NCBI GenBank assembly: GCA_947568835.1
Contig: OX387603.1
Coordinates: forward strand, 3,449,701-3,513,700
DNA from: Protonemura montana
Lineage: Eukaryota; Arthropoda; Insecta; Plecoptera; Nemouridae
Length of the DNA stretch: 64,000 bases
Direction: 5' to 3'
Shown here: piece by piece, positions 43,143 to 56,600 of the stretch
Layout: the number at the start of each line of letters is the position of its first letter
How positions within the stretch are numbered: the stretch's first letter is position 1
The notes under the pieces: generated by a model
Seen by the model: the letters and a program-made list of their open reading frames with translations, nothing else
Told to the model about the DNA's origin: nothing
Database searches by the model: none
Position numbers and translations under genes: made by a program

Positions 43143-43970
43143 GCATTTATTTATTTATTTATTTGGCTACCTTACAGGTACATAGTAATTGTATGAGCCT
43201 TATTTTAACGTTATTTAGTTATAGATGATGTAATACCAAGTATAATAATAATAGTAGTGATTAAGACGATGAATATTTAAAAAATCTCCTAAGAAAGTCT
43301 TAATAAGATGAAAATAAAGGTAATGATAGTATTCTATTTTAATAATAAGAAAATTTAGTAAAAAAATAGATAATGATAAAAGTAATAATACATTTTGAAT
43401 AGAAATGATAATAATAATAGTAGGTAATAATATTATCTGTCTTCCTTCATGATTTTGGTGATAATAGATAGGAAGGAGGGGATAGGTATAAATTGTATAA
43501 ATAGTATAAGTAGTGTTAGTATCGATAGTTTAGGGGTTTTGGATAAGGAAATTTCCGAGGCTGGAGTCGAAGATTGAGCATTTGCAGGCTGTTACCATTT
43601 GTTTTGGAAGGTTGTTGTAAATTTTACTGCATAGGTAAAGTGGACTCTGTGTGAAGAATGAGTGGGAGTGGGGAATAGTTTGAATATCATTCTTATTTCT
43701 TGTTGCATAGGAGTGGGTAGAGGAGTTGAGAGGGAAGAGGTCAGGGTAGGATCGAACGAGGGTGCTTGCTATCTGAATTATAGTGCAAGTGAGGGTCAGG
43801 ATTTGTTGGTTCATAAAGTGGGGCGAGCAGGATTTACGGCGGGACGTTCCAGCCATTATTCCGATGGCTTGTTTATAAGATTGATTTATAAGATTCATAC
43901 AAAAGAGTGACCATTCCAAATATAAAATCATAGAATGACATTTCATAACTGTGATTATATGTATTGCAAA
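43143..43970 (-). mobile_element. Second non-LTR retrotransposon 3' end, with (AAAT)n tail
   Basis: The frame at 43530-43946 reads SYKQAIGIMAGTSRRKSC, then HFMNQQILTLTCTIIQIAS, STHSYATRNKND and SPLYLCSKIYNNLP, the C-terminal part of an RT protein. The 3' UTR runs to a (TTTA)n tract at 43147-43163, read as the tail on the - strand. The 5' end is truncated near 43970. Confidence 0.8.
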
Positions 43971-44208
43971 TTAACACCAAGTATGTTCAAACCAATGGAC
44001 TTTACCTACTTCTCAATCCTTGCAGGAATGATCACATGAAAAGCTTACAGGGAAGAGCTCAAAACAAACACCACAGCAATTCAAAATTACATACTACAAC
44101 CACCCGAGTTCGTAGCTAGAAACTTCCAGACTGCGGGCGATGGCCTCGCATGGACTGCAGCTTGGAGGTTGCTGACGATTCTTCGAGCTTCACACACTAA
44201 GGTTAAAC

Positions 44209-44444
44209 ATGAGTAATAAGGCAAGTGAAGGGCAGGTTGAGGAATTGCTGCTACAGGGGACACACTTTCTTTCAGCTGGTAATTTCATTTCATGCTTGTA
44301 TTTTGTTTCTTGCATTTTGTCTTTGTGTCCCGTTACAGCAAGCGTGAAGAGGTCAGGCAGGATCCCATTTTTAGCTGACGACATTAAGAGCCCGAATGCT
44401 CTACTGTCAGTCATTCAAAGATGCCCGCTGGCTGGCTCTTAGGA
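44209..44444 (+). CDS. Same candidate ORF in tandem unit 1, lacking the TATA segment
   Basis: It starts at MSNKASEGQVEELLLQG and ends TAG. The upstream TATA/MDFSD segment is cut off by the array's left junction. Confidence 0.2.
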
Positions 44445-46409
44445 TGTATTTTAGCTCAACTACAGAGTGTCGAACTCTTGCAAATGTTCACCGAACTGAT
44501 GGCTGAACGTAGGATGTGATAATAACTGACAAATTCATCCAGTGGGCGCATTGGCCCTTGGGGTTGCAATGCGTCCCTGCACACTTGGGTGTCTATTGCC
44601 TTTCCAGTTTACCTAGCATCAGTTCCGTGGTCCTGAAGAGACGTCCACGATTGCCCAATCCCCGTAGTACAGTCCCATTTTAGCTAGAAACAAGCTCGAT
44701 CACTCAAATCAACCCCCGCTAGTCGCCACCCTACCCTCACATTAGCTGGAACTCTTTTAACGGTATTATCGTACCTTTCAATGTCCCCAGACCTGAACGA
44801 GCTATTGATGCAAGGTAGCATCCACAAGGAAGTGGGTCGGTGAATCAGATGCTCTGTCCGTCCACCGACTCCAAAGCACGGTTCTGTAACGGAGAGAGTG
44901 ATCGAAGGTAGAATAGATTTGTCAGGTTCAATCAGGGACATACAGCAATAGCCCAGTTAAATACACTTCAATTCAAAACAGTAGATACAGGAAATAGGAC
45001 ATAACAGAAGTGAATAGTAATTGATGTAAAACGTGGTTTTCTGTACCACTAATTTTATTTTCCTAATTTAATAAGATTAACTCCTTCTGTTGGGTTTTCC
45101 ACATTTTAGCATTTAGTATGAAATTAATGCTTCTTTTATAAATAGATGAACTTATAGTGACCAAGACTTTTTACTTATGAAATCATAATTATCAGTTACT
45201 AGAAATGAAATAGGACAACTTGTCTCCCACCATTAGCCTTTGAAATAGCTCGCACCAATTTTCCAGGTCAGTCTAGGCTCCTTAGTATAGTAAGTTCCAG
45301 CGCGCCCAATCAAGCGCCTACGCAGAACTTCGAGATCTTCCAGCATCGTTGTATGGGGGCGTTCTGCACAGCTCGCGTTAAGCGAGCTCGGCCGTTTTGG
45401 GGGGAATACACACAAATGTAGCGCTAATTCCTTGACCGTCCTAGAAGTATGTCATGCAAGAGTAAACTCATCGCTTCACGTGGGTGGACCTTGCCTTTTA
45501 CGGGGTGCACCGCCCCAGGGACAGTTTGAGCAAAAGCTCCTGTCGTACAAAGAGCACGTGCTCGCCGGTATCGCGATTACGGGAAGTTATTTCCCAACTC
45601 GTGTGACAAGTGAGTGCTTGAAGATAGTGAAATGATGAAAACAGAAGCACATGCAAGAAAACTCTGAATATTTGAAGTCTTTTGGAAATCATGTACGTAA
45701 ATTTGTTAATTACATAATTATTCTGTAGCTTAATAATGACTTATCTCAAATTCTTACTTAAGTACATGACTCTCGTACACTTGCCTCACTAATGCAATCC
45801 TTTTCGTTTTGTTTTGGAATGTTCCATGTGCACATCTTGGAATCTTGACCTGTCAGCTTTGAGCTGCGAGAACTAGTCTGCAAGCCGCTGACGATTCATT
45901 CGGATTACTTTTGGTTCGATGTCAGCCCATCAAAAAGCAAAGGTATATCTTCAAACTCGATAATACATTTCTGAAAAAAATAAGCCAAAATTATGACAAA
46001 CCTTTGTTTTATTTGCAGTTTTTGGCCATTTGGTGGTGTTGAAACGACATGGTCTGCATTGCAAAACGTCAGCCTCACAATCACCAACAGAACTCTGTCC
46101 TGGGCGGTTTCTGTAAAACTGTTGCGAAACTACTTCAGCAAGGTCAGGAATAACCTTGTATTATTATTACTGTTTGCTAGATAACAGACGATAGCACCTG
46201 TACCGAAATTTAATCGAGAACTTCTTATTTTGTATTTCATGATATCATAACCCTAAGCAGTATTCCTCAACTTGCTGTAAAACTCATAATTTATACGTCA
46301 TCAAACCATCTCAAGGATTCAAGGTGCGCTGGAAGTACTTAAATATCTGCACCAATCCATGGGACTGACTCAGCTCAAGTTGATCTAATTATGATTCATT
46401 TTCTTGCTG

Positions 46410-47062
46410 CAGACGGAAGCCAACAAAAGACCACTCTGCCTGCAACCCAACGCATGAAGATGGTAGAAGATTTTGAAGACTACCCCCGAGTCGCTGACTG
46501 CCTTGGACGTCTGCACTGCTAATTCAACTCTAGATTAGTCGTTCGTGGATGTCTCTCGCCTCATATTGATGAAGAGATCGACAACGTGTAAGTCAATAAA
46601 TGCAGTAAGCTGACTGCCCTTTACTTGCCAAGGAATTGTCACGTGACTTGTATCCATCTTTTGCAGTTTCGTAATCATCTGTTATCCGCGGAATGAAAGG
46701 TTCTAAGCCCCAGACACAGAACATTGCGATCTTTTCTATTAAGTTGCAGAAGCGAAAAGACTATCAATCGAAGCAGACAAGAATGGTAATTGAAATCGAA
46801 TATAAAACAAAACATTGGCTTGTCATTTTTAAGTCCTCCTTATTTTAATTTGATTTTCCTCTGTAATGAATAAAAACTATTCCATACCCAGCCGGCAACG
46901 AGAGAGTTTTCCATCTCAAGATTGTTCTGGGGCCCTCTAGTGGTACATCCTCAGTCTGCAGCTGCTTCTTGACAGCCACTGAATATGACTTGTCGTCGAA
47001 GTTGCATCCAGGGTTTCATGACCTGGCCGTGCGCGGACCTCCCCTTTTCGTGGACACACTGT
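46410..47062 (+). other. Exon-like segments of tandem unit 1 (also in units 2 and 3)
   Basis: Three segments have good splice borders: 46414-46589 (TTGCTGCAG before, GTAAGT after), 46667-46785 (TTTTGCAG before, GTAATT after) and from 46893 (ATACCCAG before). The homologous places at 51014, 51267, 51493 and 55629 keep these signals. No frame stays open through them. A frame in the last segment (ERVFH, TSSVCSC, HPGFHDLAVR) keeps similar wording in unit 3. Confidence 0.4.
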
Positions 47063-47083
47063 GAGATGCCCTGCGATGCCGAG

Positions 47084-48110
47084 AGGAAACCAAAATGAAT
47101 TGTCTACATATTAAATACATTACTAATTAAGTAATATCCTTACGATATTAGTTATTAAGGACACTGGTAGTGAATAAACATAGTACCAGTTTGAATTTAT
47201 AAGTAAAATCGGATCACATGCCCAGCTTTTAATAACATTCTTGACATTGCCCTAGCACCTATGCAGCCGGGAATTAACGCCCTCGTCGACCGTGCCAGGA
47301 CTGCAGCGGAGTACGGTTCCCGAATTCCTTTCTTAGCAAGAACGTCTTCCTGGCCATGAAATAACCGTGCAACGCTGAGAAGAAACCAAAATAATTTGCC
47401 TACATATTAAACACATTTCTAATTAAGTAATATCCTTATGATAAAAGTTAGTATGGACACTGGTAATAAATGACATTGGTACCAGTTTGAATTTATTAGT
47501 CAAATTAAATCTTAGGGCACGCTTTTAAAATTTCTTGTCATTGCTCTAGCACCGATGCAGCCAAAGATTAACGCCGTCGGCGGCTGTACCAGGACTGCGG
47601 CAGAGTACCGTTCATCGGCCAGAATCGAATCCTGCCTCCCGAGTTCCATCATTAGCGAGAACGTCTTCCTGGCCGGGAAAAAACCGTGCAACGCTGAGAA
47701 AAAACCAAAATGATTTGCCTACATATTAAACACATTTCTAATTAAGTAATATCCTTATGATAAAAGTTAGTATGGACACTGGTAATAAATGACATTGGTA
47801 CCAGTTTGAATTTATTAGTCAAATTAAATCTCAGGGCACGCTTTTAAAATCTTTCCTGTCATTGCCCTAGTACCTATGCAGCCGGACATTAACGCCGTCT
47901 ACAGCATATCGTGGCCATCACAACGTTGAAGACGAAGGTCTTCCAAAGTCATTGCCCTGCAGTGGTCGGCGGCTGTTCCAGGACTGCGGCAGTGTAAGAT
48001 TCATCGGCAAGCATCGAATCCCCGGTTCTAGGCCAAGCAGGAACCACTTCCTGGCCGCGAAGGAACCCTGCAATACCAGAGTGATATCGAACGACAATTG
48101 ACTACATAAT
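47084..48110. repeat. About 0.3-kb subrepeats inside the tandem unit
   Basis: Blocks running from GAAACCAAAATGATTTGCC to ATGCAGCC...TTAACGCC recur at about 47088, 47385 and 47702, with a degenerate fourth at about 48070. Unit 3 has one more (56411, 56709, 57005, 57302). Confidence 0.85.
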
Positions 48111-48640
48111 AAAGTCTTGAGTTATTTACATATATCATTACGGTACTAGATACAACAACCGTTATATTTAATAAGTTATTGCTTTTTATTACTAAACAAT
48201 GCACTGTTTTTACAACAGATAGCAAGATGATTTGAAGTATCTTAAGATGATTTATCTTTTTCTGGACACGCTTTAAATATTATTCTGGACTATGTTCTAG
48301 CACTGGAGCGGTAAGATATTGATGCCGTCGACTACTGAAAACGCCAAGTTCCGCAATCAAATCGTTCTCGGGGGTTTACCCAGACCACTTCAAGATCAGA
48401 CTCGGGCTCATGTCTGCAAGGACTAAACCCAAAGTTTAGCAATATCAAGCCAGGAACCACGTCAGACAGAGAAACGAAGTCTGTGATTATCTTCAGAAGC
48501 TTGCCGGTGTAAGTTCTATGTTGGTAGATCCACGTATTGTTCTACCCGTATTAAAATATAACGTCGAGTGATTGCGAGTGAACGTACCAACCCACGCAGC
48601 TATTGGAGGTCTAGCGGCCGGGTTTTAAATTCGTGTGTCA

Positions 48641-49048
48641 GTATAAAATATCGTGTGACAGTGAAAATATGCGTGTGACAATGGACTTTAGTGACAGCGT
48701 GCTGCTCTCCTCCCCTCACCTGTTCGGAGTTCCAAGCTTCCAGACTGCAGGCGACGGCCTCGCATGGACTGCAGCTCGGGGGTTGCCGTCGATTCTTCAA
48801 ACAAGGTTAAACATGAGTAATAAGGCAAGTGAAGGGCAGGTTGAGGAATTGGTGCAACAGGGGACACACTTTCTTTCAGCTGGTAATTTCATTTCATGCT
48901 TGTATTTTGTTTCTTGCATTTTTTCCTTGTGTCCCGTTACAGCAAGCGTGAAGAGGTCAGGCAGGATCCCATTTTTAGCTGACGACATTAAGAGCCCGAA
49001 TGCTCTACTGTCCGTCATTCAAAGATGCCCGCTGGCTGGCTCTTAGGA
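48641..49048 (+). CDS. Candidate recurring ORF at the head of tandem unit 2 (uncertain)
   Basis: TATAAAA at 48641 precedes ATGs at 48669 and 48681. The frame is open to TAG at 49044-49046 and includes MSNKASEGQVEELVQQG. A 60-bp pyrimidine-rich insert (48883-48942) with GTAATT and TTACAG ends looks like an intron. Its length is a multiple of three, so the frame is open whether or not it is removed (about 137 or 117 residues from 48633). Differences between units 2 and 4 mostly change amino acids, which argues against strong protein constraint. No family is recognised. Confidence 0.25.
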
Positions 49049-52000
49049 TGTATTTTAGCTCAACTACAGAGTGTCGAACTCTTGCAAATGTTCACCGAAC
49101 TGATGGCTGAACGTAGGATGTGATAATAACTGACAAATTCATCCAGTGGGCGCATTGGCCCTTGGGGTTGCAATGCGTCCCTGCACACTTGGGTGTCTAT
49201 TGCCTTTCCAGTTTACCTAGCATCAGTTCCGTGGTCCTGAAGAGACGTCCACGATTGCCCAATCCCCGTAGTACAGCCCCATTTTAGCTAGAAACAAGCT
49301 CGATCACTCAAATCAACCCCGCTAGTCGCCACCCTACCCTAGCGTTATCCGGAAGTCTCTTAGCGGTACCATCGTACCTATCAATTTCCCCAGACCTAAA
49401 CGAGCTATTGATGCAAGGTAGCATCGGGTAGGTATCCACAAGGAAGTGGGTCGAGGAATCAGATGCTCGGTCCGTCCACCGACTTCATAGCACGGTTCTG
49501 TAACGGAGAGAGTGATCGAAGGTAGAATAGGTTTGTCAGGTTCAATCAGGGACATACAGCAATAGCCCAGTTATATACACTTTAATTCAAAACAGTAGAT
49601 AAAGGAAATAGCACATAAAAGAAGTGAGTAGTAATTGATGTAAAGTGTGGTTTTCTGTACCACTAATTTTATTTTCCCAATTTCATGAGATTTGGGTTTT
49701 TCATATTTTAGCGTTTAGTATGAAATGTATGCTTGTTTTAAAATCAGATATTGCCCAAGACTTTTTACGCATGCATTTATAATTGCCAGTTACTAGAAAT
49801 GAAATAGGATAATTAGTCTCCCACCTTGAAATAGCCGCCTTTGAAATAGCCGCACCAATTTTCCGGTTCACTCCAGGCTCCTTATTGCAGTAAGTTTCAG
49901 TGCGCTCAATCAAGTGCCAACGCAGAACTTCGAGATCTTCCAGCATCATTGCGTGCGGGCGTTCTGCACAGCTCGCGCTTAGCGAGCTCGGCCGTTTTGG
50001 GGGGAATACACACACATGTAGCGCTAATTCCTTGACCGTCCTAGAAGTATGTCATGCAAGAGTAAACTCATCGCTTCACGTGGGTGGACCTTGCCTTTTA
50101 CGGGGTGCACCGCCCCAGGGACAGTTTGAGCAAAAGCTCCTGTCGTACAAAGAGCACGTGCTCGCCGGTATCGCGATTACGGGAAGTTATTTCCCAACTC
50201 GTGTGACAAGTGAGTGCTTGAAGATAGTGAAATGATGAAAACAGAAGCACATGCAAGAAAACTCTGAATATTTGAAGTCTTTTGGAAATCATGTACGTAA
50301 ATTTGTTAATTACATAATTATTCTGTAGCTTAATAATGACTTATCTCAAATTCTTACTTAAGTACATGACTCTCGTACACTTGCCTCACTAATGCAATCC
50401 TTTTCGTTTTGTTTTGGAATGTTCCATGTGCACATCTTGGAATCTTGACCTGTCAGCTTTGAGCTGCGAGAACTAGTCTGCAAGCCGCTGACGATTCATT
50501 CGGATTACTTTTGGTTCGATGTCAGCCCATCAAAAAGCAAAGGTATATCTTCAAACTCGATAATACATTTCTGAAAAAAATAAGCCAAAATTATGACAAA
50601 CCTTTGTTTTATTTGCAGTTTTTGGCCATTTGGTGGTGTTGAAACGACATGGTCTGCATTGCAAAACGTCAGCCTCACAATCACCAACAGAACTCTGTCC
50701 TGGGCGGTTTCTGTAAAACTGTTGCGAAACTACTTCAGCAAGGTCAGGAATAACCTTGTATTATTATTTCTGTTTGCTAGATAACAGACGATAGCACCTG
50801 TACCGAAATTTAATCGAGAACTTCTTATTTTGTATTTCATGATATCATAACCCTAAGCAGTATTCCTCAACTTGCTGTAAAACTCATAATTTATACGTCA
50901 TCAAACCATCTCAAGGATTCAAGGTGCGCTGGAAGTACTTAAATATCTGCACCAATCCATGGGACTGACTCAGCTCAAGTTGATCTAATTATGATTCATT
51001 TTCTTGCTGCAGACGGAAGCCAACAAAAGACCACTCTGCCTGCAACCCAACGCATGAAGATGGTAGAAGATTTTGAAGACTACCCCCGAGTCGCTGACTG
51101 CCTTGGACGTCTGCACTGCTAATTCAACTCTAGATTAGTCGTTCGTGGATGTCTCTCGCCTCATATTGATGAAGAGATCGACAGCGTGTAAGTCAATAAA
51201 TGCAGTAAGCTGACTGCCCTTTACTTGCCAAGGAATTGTCACGTGACTTGTATCCATCTTTTGCAGTTTCGTAATCATCTGTTATCCGCGGAATGAAAGG
51301 TTCTAAGCCCCAGACACAGAACATTGCGATCTTTTCTATTAAGTTGCAGAAGCGAAAAGACTATCAATCGAAGCAGACAAGAATGGTAATTGAAATCGAA
51401 TATAAAACAAAACATTGGCTTGTCATTTTTAAGTCCTCCTTATTTTAATTTGATTTTCCTCTGTAATGAATAAAAACTATTCCATACCCAGCCGGCAACG
51501 AGAGAGTTTTCCATCTCAAGATTGTTCTGGGGCCCTCTAGTGGTACATCCTCAGTCTGCAGCTGCTTCTTGACAGCCACTGAATATGACTTGTCGTCGAA
51601 GTTGCATCCAGGGTTTCATGACCTGGCCGTGCGCGGACCTCCCCTTTTCGTGGACACACTGTGAGATGCCCTGCGATGCCGAGAGGAAACCAAAATGAAT
51701 TGTCTACATATTAAATACATTACTAATTAAGTAATATCCTTACGATATTAGTTATTAAGGACACTGGTAGTGAATAAACATAGTACCAGTTTGAATTTAT
51801 AAGTAAAATCGGATCACATGCCCAGCTTTTAATAACATTCTTGACATTGCCCTAGCACCTATGCAGCCGGGAATTAACGCCCTCGTCGACCGTGCCAGGA
51901 CTGCAGCGGAGTACGGTTCCCGAATTCCTTTCTTAGCAAGAACGTCTTCCTGGCCATGAAATAACCGTGCAACGCTGAGAAGAAACCAAAATGATTTGCC

Positions 52001-53240
52001 TACATATTAAACACATTTCTAATTAAGTAATATCCTTATGATAAAAGTTAGTATGGACACTGGTAATAAATGACATTGGTACCAGTTTGAATTTATTAGT
52101 CAAATTAAATCTTAGGGCACGCTTTTAAAATTTCTTGTCATTGCTCTAGCACCGATGCAGCCAAAGATTAACGCCGTCGGCGGCTGTACCAGGACTGCGG
52201 CAGAGTACCGTTCATCGGCCAGAATCGAATCCTGCCTCCCGAGTTCCATCATTAGCGAGAACGTCTTTCTGGCCGGGAAAAAACCGTGCAACGCTGAGAA
52301 AAAACCAAAATGATTTGCCTACATATTAAACACATTTCTAATTAAGTAATATCCTTATGATAAAAGTTAGTATGGACACTGGTAATAAATGACATTGGTA
52401 CCAGTTTGAATTTATTAGTCAAATTAAATCTCAGGGCACGCTTTTAAAATCTTTCCTGTCATTGCCCTAGTACCTATGCAGCCGGACATTAACGCCGTCT
52501 ACAGCATATCGTGGCCATCACAACGTTGAAGACGAAGGTCTTCCAAAGTCATTGCCCTGCAGTGGTCGGCGGCTGTTCCAGGACTGCGGCAGTGTAAGAT
52601 TCATCGGCAAGCATCGAATCCCCGGTTCTAGGCCAAGCAGGAACCACTTCCTGGCCGCGAAGGAACCCTGCAATACCAGAGTGATATCGAACGACAATTG
52701 ACTACATAATAAAGTCTTGAGTTATTTACATATATCATTACGGTACTAGATACAACAACCGTTATATTTAATAAGTTATTGCTTTTTATTACTAAACAAT
52801 GCACTGTTTTTACGACAGATAGCAAGATGATTTGAAGTATCTTAAGATGATTTATCTTTTTCTGGACACGCTTTAAATATTATTCTGGACTATGTTCTAG
52901 CACTGGAGCGGTAAGATATTGATGTCGTCGACTACTGAAAACGCCAAGTTCCGCAATCAAATCGTTCTCGGGGGTTTACCCAGACCACTTCAAGATCAGA
53001 CTCGGGCTCATGTCTGCAAGGACTAAACCCAAAGTTTAGCAATATCAAGCCAGGAACCACGTCAGACAGAGAAACGAAGTCTGTGATTATCTTCAGAAGC
53101 TTGCCGGTGTAAGTTCTATATTGGTAGATCCACGTATTATTCTACCCGTATTAAAATATAACGTCGAGTGATTGCGAGTGAACGTACCAACCCACGCAGC
53201 TATTGGAGGTCTAGCGGCCGGGTTTTTAATTCGTGTGTCA

Positions 53241-53648
53241 GTATAAAATATCGTGTGACAGTGAAAATATGCGTGTGACAATGGACTTTAGTGACAGCGT
53301 GCTGCTCTCCTCCCCTCACCTGTTCGGAGTTCCAAGCTTCCAGACTGCAGGCGACGGCCTCGCATGGACTGCAGCTCGGGGGTTGCCGTCGATTCTTCAA
53401 ACAAGGTTAAACATGAGTAATAAGGCAAGTGAAGGGCAGGTTGAGGAATTGGTGCAACAGGGGACACACTTTCTTTCAGCTGGTAATTTCATTTCATGCT
53501 TGTATTTTGTTTCTTGCATTTTTTCCTTGTGTCCCGTTACAGCAAGCGTGAAGAGGTCAGGCAGGATCCCATTTTTAGCTGACGACATTAAGAGCCCGAA
53601 TGCTCTACTGTCCGTCATTCAAAGATGCCCGCTGGCTGGCTCTTAGGA
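53241..53648 (+). CDS. Same candidate ORF in tandem unit 3
   Basis: Nearly identical to the unit 2 copy, with TATAAAA at 53241, ATG at 53281 and the 60-bp intron-like insert. The near identity shows recent duplication or conversion and is not evidence of selection. Confidence 0.25.
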
Positions 53649-56600
53649 TGTATTTTAGCTCAACTACAGAGTGTCGAACTCTTGCAAATGTTCACCGAAC
53701 TGATGGCTGAACGTAGGATGTGATAATAACTGACAAATTCATCCAGTGGGCGCATTGGCCCTTGGGGTTGCAATGCGTCCCTGCACACTTGGGTGTCTAT
53801 TGCCTTTCCAGTTTACCTAGCATCAGTTCCGTGGTCCTAAAGAGACGTCTACGATTGCCCAATCCCCGTAGTACAGTCCCATTTTAGCTAGAAACAAGCT
53901 CGATCACTCAAATCAACCCCCGCTAGTCGCCACCCTACCCTCACATTACCTGGAACTCTCTTAACGGTATTATCGTACCTTTCAATGTCCCCAGACCTGA
54001 ACGAGCTATTGATGCCAGGTAGCATCGGGTAGGTATCCACAAGGAAGTGGGTCGGTGAATCAGATGCTCTGTCCGTCCACCGACTCCAAAGCACGGTTCT
54101 GTAACGGAGAGAGTGATCGAAGGTAGAATAGGTTTGTCAGGTTCAATCAGGGACATACAGCAATAGCCCAGTTATATAAACTTCAATTCGAAACAGTAGA
54201 TAAAGGAAATAGCACTTGATGGAAGTGAATAGTAATTGATGTAAAACGTGGTTTTCTGTACCACTCATTTTATTTTCCCAATTTAATAAGATTAACTCCT
54301 TCTGTTGGGTTTTCCACATTTTAGCATTTAGTATGAAATTTATGCTTCTTTTAAAAATAGATGAACTTATAGTGACGAAGACTTTTTACTTACGAAATCA
54401 TAATTGTCAGTTACTAGAAATGAAATAGGACAACTAATCTCCCAACATTAGCCTATGAAATAGCTCGCACCAATTTTCCGGTTCAGTCTAGGCTCCTTAG
54501 TGTAGTAAGTTCCAGCGCGCCTAATCAAGCGACAACGCAGAACTTCGAGATCTTCCAGCATCGTTGTATGGGGGCGTTCTGCACAGCTCGCGTTAAGCGA
54601 GCTCGGCCGTTTTGGGGGGAATACACACAAATGTAGCGCTAATTCCTTGACCGTCCTAGAAGTATGTCATGCAAGAGTAAACTCATCGCTTCACGTGGGT
54701 GGACCTTGCCTTTTACGGGGTGCACAGCCCCAGGGACAGTTTGAGCAAACGCTCCTGTCGTACAAAGAGCACGTGCTCGCCGGTATCGCGATTACGGGAA
54801 GTTATTTCCCAACTCGTGTGCCAAGTGAGTGCTTCAAGATAGTGAAATGATGAAAACAGAAGCACATGCAAGAAAACTCTGAATATAAGAAGCCTTTTGG
54901 AAATCATGTAGGTAAATCCGTTAATTACATAATTTTTCTGCAACATAATAATTACTTTTCTAAAATTCTTATTAAGTACAAGACCCTCGAACACTTGCCT
55001 CACTAATGCAATACTTTTTGTTTTGTTTTGGAATGTTCCATGTGCACATCTTGGAGTCTTGACCTGTCAGCTTAGAGCTGCGAGAACTATTCTGCAAGCC
55101 GCTGACGATTCATTCGGATTACTTTTGGTTTGATGTCAGCCCATCAAAAAGCAAAGGTATGTATTCAAACTCGATTACACGAATCCGAAATAAGAAAACC
55201 AAAAAATTATGACAAACCTTTATTTTCTTTGCAGTTTTTTGCTATTAGGTGGTGTAGACACGACATGGTCTGCATTGCAAAACATCAGCCACACAAGCAC
55301 GAACAGAGCTCTCTCCTGGACGGTTTCTGTAAAACTGTTGCGAAACTACTTCAGCAAGGTTAGGATTAACCTTATATTATTATTGTTTGCCTGAAAACAG
55401 ACGATAGTACCTTGACCGAAACTTAATCAAGCACTTTTTATTTTGTATTTCATGATATGATCACCCGAAGCAGTATTCCTCCACTTGCTGTTAATAAACT
55501 CATTATTTATACGTCATGAAACATTCTCAAGGATTAATTGTGCGCTTGAAGTACTTAAATATCTGCACCAATCCATGGGACTGACTCAGTTCAAGTTGAT
55601 CTAATTATGATTCATTTTCTTGCTGCAGACGGAAGCCAACAAAAGACCACTCTGCCTGCAACCCAACGCATGAAGATGGTAGAAGATTTTGAAGACTACC
55701 CCCGAGTCGCTGACTGCCTTGGACGTCTGCACTGCTAATTCAACTCTAGATTAGTCGTTCGTGGATGTCTCTCGCCTCATATTGATGAAGAGATCGACAG
55801 CGTGTAAGTCAATAAATGCAGTAAGCTGACTGCCTTGGACGTCTTCACTACTAATTCAACGCTTGATTAGTCAGACGTAGATGTCTCTCGGCTGATATTG
55901 TTGGAGAGGTAGACAGCATGTAAGTCAATAAATGCAGTAAGCTGACTGCTCTTTACTTGCCAAGGAATTCTCACGTGACTTTTATCAATCTTTTGAAGTT
56001 TTGTAATTATCTCTTATCCGGGGAATGATAGGTTCTAAGCCCAGTTCATAGAACTTTGCGATCTTTTCTCCAAAGTTGCAGAAGCGAAACGAATTTTAAT
56101 CGAAGCAGACACGAACGGTAAATATAATCGAATCTAAAAATAACAGCAGCTTGTCACTTTTAGGTCCTCATTTTAATTTGATTTTCCTCTGTATTCAAAA
56201 GAAACTATTCCATACCCAGCCGGCAGCGAGAGAGTGTTTCATCACGAGACAGTTCCGGGGCCCTCGAGTCGTACATCCTCAGTCTGCAGCTGTTCCTCGA
56301 CAGCGAATGAATGTGACTTGTCGCCAAAGTTCCATCCAGAGTTTCAAGACTTGACCGTGCGAGCACCTCTCCCTGTACGTGGACACATCCTGAGATGCCC
56401 TGCAAAGTCAAGAAGAAACCAAAATAAATTGCCTAAATATTAAATACATTACTAATTAAGTAAAATACTTATGATATTAAGTATTACGGACACTGGTAGT
56501 AAATGAACATGGTACCAGTTTGAATTTATTAGTAAAATCAGATCACATGCCCAGCTTTTAATAACAATCTTTATATTGTCCTAGCACCTATGCAGCAGGA

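Noticed and set aside
44209..44290. Ankyrin-like wording ASEGQVEELLLQG in the tandem ORF
   Set aside because: A single helix-like match without following repeats is not enough to call an ankyrin protein.
44684..44941. Minus-strand frames in the tandem units (SGDIERYDNTVKRVP wording)
   Set aside because: Shifted or broken by the presence or absence of the GGGTAGGTAT segment between units and not recognisable as a family.
45993..46135. P450 I-helix-like motif GGVETT (unit 1) and GGVDTT (unit 3)
   Set aside because: The motif fits (A/G)Gx(D/E)TT, but no K-helix ExxR or heme-binding cysteine motif was found, the frame differs from neighbouring open segments, and changes between units are mostly non-synonymous. 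Likely chance.
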